Assembly (NCBI GenBank): GCA_012516225.1
Contig: JAAYWX010000175.1
Span: 1 to 10,857, forward strand
DNA length: 10,857 bases
Reading direction: 5' to 3'
From: Clostridiales bacterium
GTDB lineage: Bacteria > Bacillota > Clostridia > Oscillospirales > Oscillospiraceae
Shown: one piece after another, positions 6,689 to 10,857 of the stretch
Layout of the letters: each line of letters begins with the position of its first letter
How positions within the stretch are numbered: the first letter of the stretch is position 1
The notes under the pieces: model-generated
Told to the model about the DNA's origin: nothing
Databases searched by the model: none
What the model saw: the letters and a program-made list of their open reading frames with translations, nothing else
Translations under genes and position numbers: made by a program

Positions 6689-8068
6689 ATGGCAAATCCG
6701 TCCCAGCCTTGTGAATGCTCTCCGTATTCAAATATTTGTTGCTGCGGACCAAAAAGCGGCGTTTCTGTAATTCAGCCAGCATGTCAGACTTTGCCTGACG
6801 GAAGTATTGTACAAAATCCCGCTTTTGTCCCAAGTCTGAACAAATCTTTCTGGTCATATAAGTTTATTACAGACTGCGATAGCGCCACAAAAGCTATCAG
6901 CAATTTTGGCATAATCATATGTGAAGTTATCTCTCAGGATAATATTATAGTCAGCGAAAAAATCGACGGATGCGGAAATTTTGTACCCGTACCGTTTACT
7001 TTAACTAAAAATGACCCGCACTTTGGAGCGGCTCCGGAAGGATTCCAATTTTTAAAGGTTGAAACCTCGGAACGCTATGGAAAGGGCGTCTGCGTTGAAT
7101 ATCGTTTGGAAATTATAGGCGATTTCCCTGTTGCAGCTCAGCCTATAAAAGTTAAAGCAGGGAATAACGTTCTAAGCTTCGATTGCGAAGGTTGTTTCTT
7201 GGTGCCTAAATGCAATCCTCAGGGAAAGCTCACGGTAACTAAAAAATGCAGCCATACAATAAAAAACAACCAAGCAAGTCTTAACTACAATATCGAAGTG
7301 GGGAACATCGGCAATGCTTCATTGGAGAACGTACAGTTTGAAGATATTATATTTATCCCGACTCAGCTTGCCATCGGACCAATCACAGTAACCCCTTCCA
7401 CACTCACAGTAGACACTGCAACTCCCGGAACAGTAAGAATATTCGGCAATCTTGGAACTATCACTCCCGGTGGAAATGTTTCGATTACCTATAACATTAA
7501 AATTGCAAATGTACAAATTCCCGGAAAATATCTCATCAACAACACAGCCAATGCGGCGGCTTTGGGGACTCAGGCATCCGCTTCCTGCTCCACCAACCTC
7601 AGAGTGGCAAAATTAAAAGCGTACAAATGCTGCAGCATAGAGGGGAATAAAACAACCTATACGCTGACAATATCCAGTGTCGATCAGTCGCCGGATATTC
7701 TGGTAAATCTTTATGATCGTATGGAGGTTCCGTCCGGAGTAACTGTTAAATTCCTTGATTTAAGCGGCTGCGAAGGATATTATTCCGGTACGTTAATTCC
7801 TGTTCCGACCAATACCGATATCACCGGGCCTGCCAGCTTTGATTTTATTTGCAAAAACGCCCCTGTTCCTGCCGGCGGTGCCTATATAAAATACGGCAGC
7901 TATCTGCTTGTATCAAGCTCTGTTGTCGGGACATCTACAATCACAAATGCAATTTTCAAAGTAGAACCAGTCAATCCGGATGAGCAAATATTGCTTGACG
8001 TATTGAATATTCCTGCATCAGCAAATGTAAATGTTGAGCTTACTCAGGTCTGCCAAAAGCCTTGTTAA
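6689..8068 (+). CDS. Cysteine-rich DUF11-like protein without signal peptide (possible spore-surface protein)
   Basis: This 459-residue protein is of uncertain function. The ATG follows AAGGAG (6676-6681) with a 7-base gap, so the start is firm. There is no signal peptide or membrane segment. The N-terminus is cysteine-dense (Cys8, 10, 17, 18, 19, 32), there are 21 cysteines in all, and it ends VCQKPC. Residues about 180-300 resemble a DUF11 conserved-repeat domain: a start like LTVTKKC, a middle like VGNIGNASLENVQFEDI and an end like NTANAAA. This beta-sandwich type is often found in bacterial surface proteins. Residues 310-455 look like a second, more diverged beta domain. Cytoplasmic synthesis combined with many cysteines is typical of spore coat or exosporium proteins that crosslink after mother-cell lysis, and the CATANNNTA-like element upstream agrees. 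This role is inference. It is transcribed separately from the protease gene, with terminators on both sides. Confidence 0.85.
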   Translation: MANPSQPCECSPYSNICCCGPKSGVSVIQPACQTLPDGSIVQNPAFVPSLNKSFWSYKFITDCDSATKAISNFGIIICEVISQDNIIVSEKIDGCGNFVPVPFTLTKNDPHFGAAPEGFQFLKVETSERYGKGVCVEYRLEIIGDFPVAAQPIKVKAGNNVLSFDCEGCFLVPKCNPQGKLTVTKKCSHTIKNNQASLNYNIEVGNIGNASLENVQFEDIIFIPTQLAIGPITVTPSTLTVDTATPGTVRIFGNLGTITPGGNVSITYNIKIANVQIPGKYLINNTANAAALGTQASASCSTNLRVAKLKAYKCCSIEGNKTTYTLTISSVDQSPDILVNLYDRMEVPSGVTVKFLDLSGCEGYYSGTLIPVPTNTDITGPASFDFICKNAPVPAGGAYIKYGSYLLVSSSVVGTSTITNAIFKVEPVNPDEQILLDVLNIPASANVNVELTQVCQKPC

Positions 8069-8089
8069 TGATTTTGCCTTAAGGACAAT

Positions 8090-8129
8090 AGATAAAGCTC
8101 CGTCGCGCATCGCGCGGCGGAGCTTATCT
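8090..8129 (+). terminator. Strong hairpin downstream of the DUF11-like gene
   Basis: A long imperfect stem (8090-8108 with 8112-8129, one bulged A and one G:U-type pair) starts 21 bases after the TAA. The T-run (8140-8145) comes about 10 bases after the stem, so it is not a canonical terminator. It probably acts with the next hairpin, or protects the 3' end. Confidence 0.55.
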
Positions 8130-8147
8130 ACTCGGGAATGTTTTTCC

Positions 8148-8188
8148 AAAGCCGTTTGCACTGCAACTGTCAAAGCGGCTTTTATTAT
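8148..8188 (+). terminator. Second hairpin with T-rich tail between converging genes
   Basis: AAAGCCG (8148-8154) pairs with CGGCTTT (8176-8182). The stem is extended by TTTG (8155-8158) pairing with CAAA (8171-8174) across a bulged G. A T-rich tail (TTTATTATTC) follows. It would stop forward transcription before the converging obg gene. In the reverse direction no T-tract follows, so obg termination is not explained by it. Confidence 0.6.
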
Positions 8189-8224
8189 TCTTTGAACGCG
8201 TCCTATTTGCCTTGAGATTTAATT

Positions 8225-9499
8225 TTACGATTTATACTCAAATTCAAGATTATATATGCTGACCGTATCTCCGTCCTTTACTCCCATAGCTTCCATTCGC
8301 TCGAAAATCCCCGCTTCACGCAGCATTCTGTCAAAGTACATACGCGACTCGTAATCGGAGAAATTTACTGTGGCGACAAGCTTTTCAAGCCATGGTCCCT
8401 CAACAAACCATACATCGTCATACCGTTCTATCTCTACAGATTCTGAAGTATCTATAACAGGTTCCGGCTCCACATAGTCAGGCTCGTAGACCTTAATCGG
8501 CGGAAGTCCCGCCAGTTTTTCTGCGGCAGCTTTAACAAGCTCCTGAGTACCTGAATGTGTTGCCGCGGAAATTTCGTAGAAATCATATCCGAGTTCTTTA
8601 ACATAGTCTCGAAATTCTTCAAGCAGTTTGCTGCCTTCCGGCAGAAGATCGCATTTGTTTGCGGCAACAATCTGCGGTCTTTCGGCAAGTTCGGGGCTGT
8701 ATTCCCTTAATTCTTTATTGATCGTTTCAAAATCTTCTATAGGGTCGCGTCCCTCGCTGCCGGATACATCAACAAGATGGATAAGCAGACGGCCGCGCGC
8801 TACATGGCGCAGAAAATCATGCCCCAGTCCTGCTCCTTCGCTGGCCCCCTCGATAATTCCGGGAATATCTGCCATAACAACGGATACTCCTTCAGAAACA
8901 TAAACTACGCCGAGATTAGGAAACAAAGTGGTAAAGTGATAGTTAGCAATCTTCGGAAGTGCCTTTGACACGACCGAGAGCAGTGTCGATTTTCCGACAT
9001 TGGGGAAACCGACAAGCCCCACATCCGCAAGCAGCTTAAGTTCAAGGACAACTTCCCTGTACTCCCCTTCCATACCCGGTTTTGCAAAACGCGGTGTCTG
9101 GCGGGTAGGCGTGGCGAAATGCATATTGCCCCAGCCTCCCCTGCCTCCTTTGGCAAGTATAAAAGGCTGGCTGTCAGACATATCCTTAATAATTCTGTCT
9201 GTTTCTTTGTCCCTTATAATCGTGCCGCGCGGAACTTTGATTACAACATCTTTACCATCTTTCCCCTTGCATCTGCTCCCCTGGCCGTTCATTCCGTTTT
9301 CTGCCGTGTATTTGCGCTTATACCGAAAGTCCATAAGCGTGGACATATTATCGTCTGCGACTACTATAATATTTCCGCCGCGTCCGCCGTCACCGCCGTC
9401 CGGACCGCCCGATGCAACATATTTTTCCCTATGGAACGCAACGGCTCCGTCGCCGCCGCGTCCGGCCCTTACGGATATTGTCGCTTTATCTATAAACAT
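8225..9499 (-). CDS. obg: GTPase Obg (CgtA), ribosome assembly and stress GTPase
   Basis: This is a 424-residue essential GTPase that binds the 50S subunit during late assembly and links growth to stress and, in spore formers, sporulation. The glycine-rich Obg fold (about 1-158) starts MFIDKATISVRAGRGGDG and includes GGRGGWGNMHFATPTRQTPR. The G domain follows: P-loop GFPNVGKST (164-172), switch I TTLFPNLG (190-197), DIPG (211-214), NKCD (281-284) and SAA (311-313). A C-terminal OCT domain (about 355-423) has VWFVEGPWLEKLV. All nucleotide-binding motifs are intact. A longer frame begins at 9562, but the start at 9499 is chosen because it matches the conserved Obg N-terminus and has GGAGGA five bases upstream. 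The extra 21 residues are unlike any Obg. It lies downstream of rplU-rpmA as in most bacteria, but a terminator separates them, so it probably has its own promoter. A weak TATGAT is seen in the gap. Confidence 0.97.
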   Translation of the reverse strand: MFIDKATISVRAGRGGDGAVAFHREKYVASGGPDGGDGGRGGNIIVVADDNMSTLMDFRYKRKYTAENGMNGQGSRCKGKDGKDVVIKVPRGTIIRDKETDRIIKDMSDSQPFILAKGGRGGWGNMHFATPTRQTPRFAKPGMEGEYREVVLELKLLADVGLVGFPNVGKSTLLSVVSKALPKIANYHFTTLFPNLGVVYVSEGVSVVMADIPGIIEGASEGAGLGHDFLRHVARGRLLIHLVDVSGSEGRDPIEDFETINKELREYSPELAERPQIVAANKCDLLPEGSKLLEEFRDYVKELGYDFYEISAATHSGTQELVKAAAEKLAGLPPIKVYEPDYVEPEPVIDTSESVEIERYDDVWFVEGPWLEKLVATVNFSDYESRMYFDRMLREAGIFERMEAMGVKDGDTVSIYNLEFEYKS

Positions 9500-9504
9500 A
9501 TCAA

Positions 9505-9510
9505 TCCTCC
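9505..9510 (-). promoter_or_regulatory. Ribosome binding site fixing the obg start
   Basis: On the minus strand GGAGGA stands five bases before the ATG at 9499. No comparable site precedes the upstream ATG at 9562, so the shorter Obg reading is preferred. Confidence 0.8.
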
Positions 9511-9634
9511 ATGCGTTTAAGCGCCGCACCCGGCAGCTGTTCTCAATGTTTATTATCGTCATAAAATCATATAGTTATAAAGTTCTCCACTCATGCGCTC
9601 TGTGGTAAAGCATCTTCTTTTTGATTTTTGCCGA

Positions 9635-9665
9635 TAAAAAACGGGCGGACGAAATGCCCACCCGT
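9635..9665 (-). terminator. Intrinsic terminator after rpmA
   Basis: On the minus strand a 10-bp stem (9656-9665 with 9641-9650, two G:U-type pairs) with loop ATTTC is followed by a run of T. It begins 12 bases after the rpmA stop and separates rplU-rpmA transcription from obg, at least partly. Confidence 0.85.
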
Positions 9666-9676
9666 ATTATAAGAAG

Positions 9677-9940
9677 TTACTGCGCCAAATCTTCGTAAAC
9701 AGAGACCTTCTTACGATCCTTGCCTAAACGCTCAAACTTAACTATTCCGTCCTTAAGGGCGAAAAGTGTGTCGTCACCGCCGCGGCCAACATTCGTACCG
9801 GGGTGGATTTTAGTTCCGCGCTGTCTGACAAGGATGTTGCCGGCGAGCACGAACTGACCGTCAGCTCTCTTGGTCCCGAGGCGCTTGGACTCGCTGTCGC
9901 GGCCGTTCTTGGTTGAACCCATTCCTTTTTTATGTGCCAT
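9677..9940 (-). CDS. rpmA: 50S ribosomal protein L27, without the cleavable N-terminal extension
   Basis: This 87-residue large-subunit protein has an N-terminal tail that reaches the peptidyl-transferase centre. It starts MAHKKGMGSTKNGRDS and contains the conserved GQFVLAGNILVRQRGT and GTNVGRGGDDTLFAL stretches. Most Firmicutes make L27 with a short N-terminal extension removed by the cysteine protease Prp. Here the protein starts directly at the mature-type end, and an in-frame TAA lies three codons upstream of the ATG, so no hidden extension exists. GGAGG precedes the ATG by 11 bases. It lies 38 bases after rplU, leaving no room for the prp gene usually found between them. Presumably co-transcribed with rplU. 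Confidence 0.97.
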   Translation of the reverse strand: MAHKKGMGSTKNGRDSESKRLGTKRADGQFVLAGNILVRQRGTKIHPGTNVGRGGDDTLFALKDGIVKFERLGKDRKKVSVYEDLAQ

Positions 9941-9978
9941 GCTGCTTTACACCTCCAAGTGTCAATTTTTAGGCGGAA

Positions 9979-10293
9979 CTATGCGGTGATAGTACCGATC
10001 TGAACCTGAGTATACGGCTGTCTGTGACCCTTTGTGTTGCGATAGCCCTTCTTAGGTTTCATCTTGAATATGCGAACCTTTTTAAACTTGCCGTTCTTAA
10101 CAACGCTTGCCGTAACAGTTGCTCCTTCAATAATGGGAGTACCGAAACTGCTTCCGTTTTCATCAATAACGGCCAGAACGCGGTCAAAAGTGACCGTATC
10201 GCCGCTCTCAACATTAAGCTTCTCAATAAAAATAATGTCGCCCTCGGCAACGCGGTACTGCTTACCGCCTGTTTCAATAATAGCGTGCTTCAT
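9979..10293 (-). CDS. rplU: 50S ribosomal protein L21
   Basis: This 104-residue protein binds 23S rRNA in the large subunit. It begins MKHAIIETGGKQYRVAEGD, has the KMKPKKGYRNTKGHRQPYTQVQI C-terminal signature (partly quoted), and is of usual family length. It ends in TAG (9979-9981), which shows that TAG acts as an ordinary stop in this organism. A purine-rich AGGTG lies seven bases before the ATG. It is first in the rplU-rpmA unit, preceded by an L21-type leader and a consensus promoter. Confidence 0.97.
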   Translation of the reverse strand: MKHAIIETGGKQYRVAEGDIIFIEKLNVESGDTVTFDRVLAVIDENGSSFGTPIIEGATVTASVVKNGKFKKVRIFKMKPKKGYRNTKGHRQPYTQVQIGTITA

Positions 10294-10372
10294 TTTTCTG
10301 CACCTGCCTCTCTTGGAGTCTCGCTCTCAGGGCGGAAACAAAAGTTTCTCTTTAGGCCCTCTCAATGCGGCT
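10294..10372 (-). ncRNA. L21-type 5' leader RNA (putative autoregulatory element)
   Basis: The transcribed leader of rplU folds into a hairpin: AGGGC (10356-10360) pairs with GCCCT (10329-10333), with an inner GAAAC-TTTT-GTTTC hairpin (10335-10348). GAGAG/CTGAGAG-type flanks and a final AGGTGCAG stretch before the ATG follow. Firmicutes rplU genes carry a known structured L21 leader thought to let L21 control its own synthesis. Position and hairpin layout fit that family. The assignment is by recall of the family layout, and a covariance-model search would settle it. Confidence 0.65.
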
Positions 10373-10379
10373 TTGTTAG

Positions 10380-10407
10380 TTTATCATGTATACATCATTT
10401 CTGTCAA
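10380..10407 (-). promoter_or_regulatory. Sigma-A promoter of rplU-rpmA
   Basis: On the minus strand a perfect TTGACA (10402-10407) is followed, after 16 bases, by GATAAA (10380-10385). Transcription would start around 10372, giving a leader of about 80 bases. This is the best-matching promoter seen in the window. Confidence 0.75.
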
Positions 10408-10654
10408 GCAAAACAACCATTTTATTTAGAAAAACTTAAAAAACTGTCATATGCCGCGGCTTTCAGCCGTATTATACCTTGCATATTTAAGAAATAGGAT
10501 GATAAAACCTCGTATTTTTAACGCAATAGATTAATTTTATCATTTATAAGCTGCGTTTCATACGGGCTGTTTTCCGTTCTTTCCTAAACCAGCGCCGATA
10601 CCGGAGCCGGATATGTTTTCCGGCTCCGGCGTTTCATTGCCGGTTTATCCGCGT
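10408..10654. other. Non-coding gap between rplU promoter and rpoC
   Basis: About 250 bases with no credible gene. It is AT-rich in the left half. Besides the GC-rich hairpin listed separately, there is a short stem CGGCT-TTC-AGCCG (10457-10469) with no adjacent T-run. No tRNA or recognised riboswitch is seen. Confidence 0.6.
10601..10629 (-). terminator. Perfect hairpin downstream of rpoC, possible 3' end
   Basis: CCGGAGCCGG (10601-10610) and CCGGCTCCGG (10620-10629) form a perfect 10-bp stem with a nine-base loop, 26 bases after the rpoC stop. No T-run follows on either strand, so it is not a canonical intrinsic terminator. It may instead stabilise or pause the rpoC transcript. Confidence 0.4.
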
Positions 10655-10857
10655 TTAAATAGCGTTTGTACGACCTACAAGGGCGCTGAGGTCGACATAT
10701 TCCTCGGGCTGAATCTCAACATTTTCGTTTGTCTGTGTGTCAAAATCTTTATAAATATCAAGCCCGCTTCCCGCCGGAATAAGCTTTCCTATTATTACAT
10801 TTTCTTTAAGTCCCACAAGACGGTCTATCTTGCCTTTGATGGCTGCATCCGTAAGAA
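10655..10857 (-). CDS. rpoC: DNA-directed RNA polymerase subunit beta', C-terminal end (partial)
   Basis: The last 66 residues and the TAA stop (10655-10657) of RpoC are present. The 5' part lies beyond the right edge. The stretch AAIKGKIDRLVGLKENVII followed by GKLIPAGSGL is the conserved C-terminal region of beta', part of the catalytic core of RNA polymerase. The protein ends EEYVDLSALVGRTNAI. In many bacteria rpoC is followed by rpsL/rpsG/fusA; here it is followed by a gap and rplU, and the rplU promoter lies between them. Confidence 0.95.
   Translation of the reverse strand, partial: LTDAAIKGKIDRLVGLKENVIIGKLIPAGSGLDIYKDFDTQTNENVEIQPEEYVDLSALVGRTNAI

Noticed and set aside
9500..9562. 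N-terminal extension of 21 residues on Obg
   Set aside because: The added residues do not resemble Obg, and the ATG at 9499 has a good GGAGGA site and the conserved MFIDKA start.
9000..9608. A 202-codon plus-strand frame opposite obg, and similar frames opposite rplU
   Set aside because: They are antisense to well-conserved genes, and their composition (Pro/Ser-rich opposite glycine-rich Obg) is a mirror of the sense codons.
10457..10469. Short hairpin in the rpoC-rplU gap as a terminator
   Set aside because: The stem is only five bp and the T-run on the minus strand begins about 13 bases away.

Overview
The window looks like a chromosomal segment from an anaerobic Gram-positive bacterium of the class Clostridia, probably a gut Oscillospiraceae/Ruminococcaceae-type organism. 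This is inferred from the Firmicutes-like L21/L27/Obg proteins, strong AGGAG-type ribosome binding sites, SLH-anchored surface proteins, and a giant secreted protein built from BspA-type leucine-rich repeats and GLUG repeats. No tRNA, rRNA, CRISPR array, insertion sequence or phage gene was seen.

Left part (+ strand). A 20-residue gene end (1-63) is followed by a strong terminator (103-137). A 290-base upstream region with several short perfect palindromes leads to a very large secreted subtilisin-family (S8) protease (354-5660). Domain order: signal peptide, I9-type propeptide, complete S8 catalytic domain, Cys/His module 1, leucine-rich repeats, GLUG array 1, Cys/His module 2, GLUG array 2, Cys/His module 3, and a Thr/Asp/Gly-rich linker. 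The frame stops at a single TAG (5658-5660), then stays open in the same frame for 282 more codons to 6509. That extension encodes the rest of the linker and three SLH cell-wall-anchoring domains. The TAG therefore separates a secreted form (1768 aa) from a wall-anchored form (2051 residues if decoded). A hairpin terminator (6529-6571) closes the unit.

Middle (+ strand). 6689-8068 encodes a 459-residue, cysteine-rich protein (21 Cys) with a DUF11-like domain and no signal peptide. A CATANNNTA-type -10 element lies upstream. It may be a spore-surface structural protein, but this is inference. Two hairpins follow it, facing the converging obg gene.

Right part (- strand). Housekeeping genes: the 3' end of rpoC (beta' subunit of RNA polymerase), about 250 bases without a gene, a consensus promoter and an L21-type leader, then rplU (L21) and rpmA (L27), a terminator, and obg (ribosome-assembly GTPase). 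L27 lacks the cleavable N-terminal extension usual in Firmicutes, and the Prp protease gene usually found between rplU and rpmA is absent.

The most interesting points are the in-frame amber codon separating the protease/adhesin from its anchor, the 191-base near-identical repeats that could delete or duplicate a 392-codon module in frame, and the unassigned cysteine-rich DUF11 protein.
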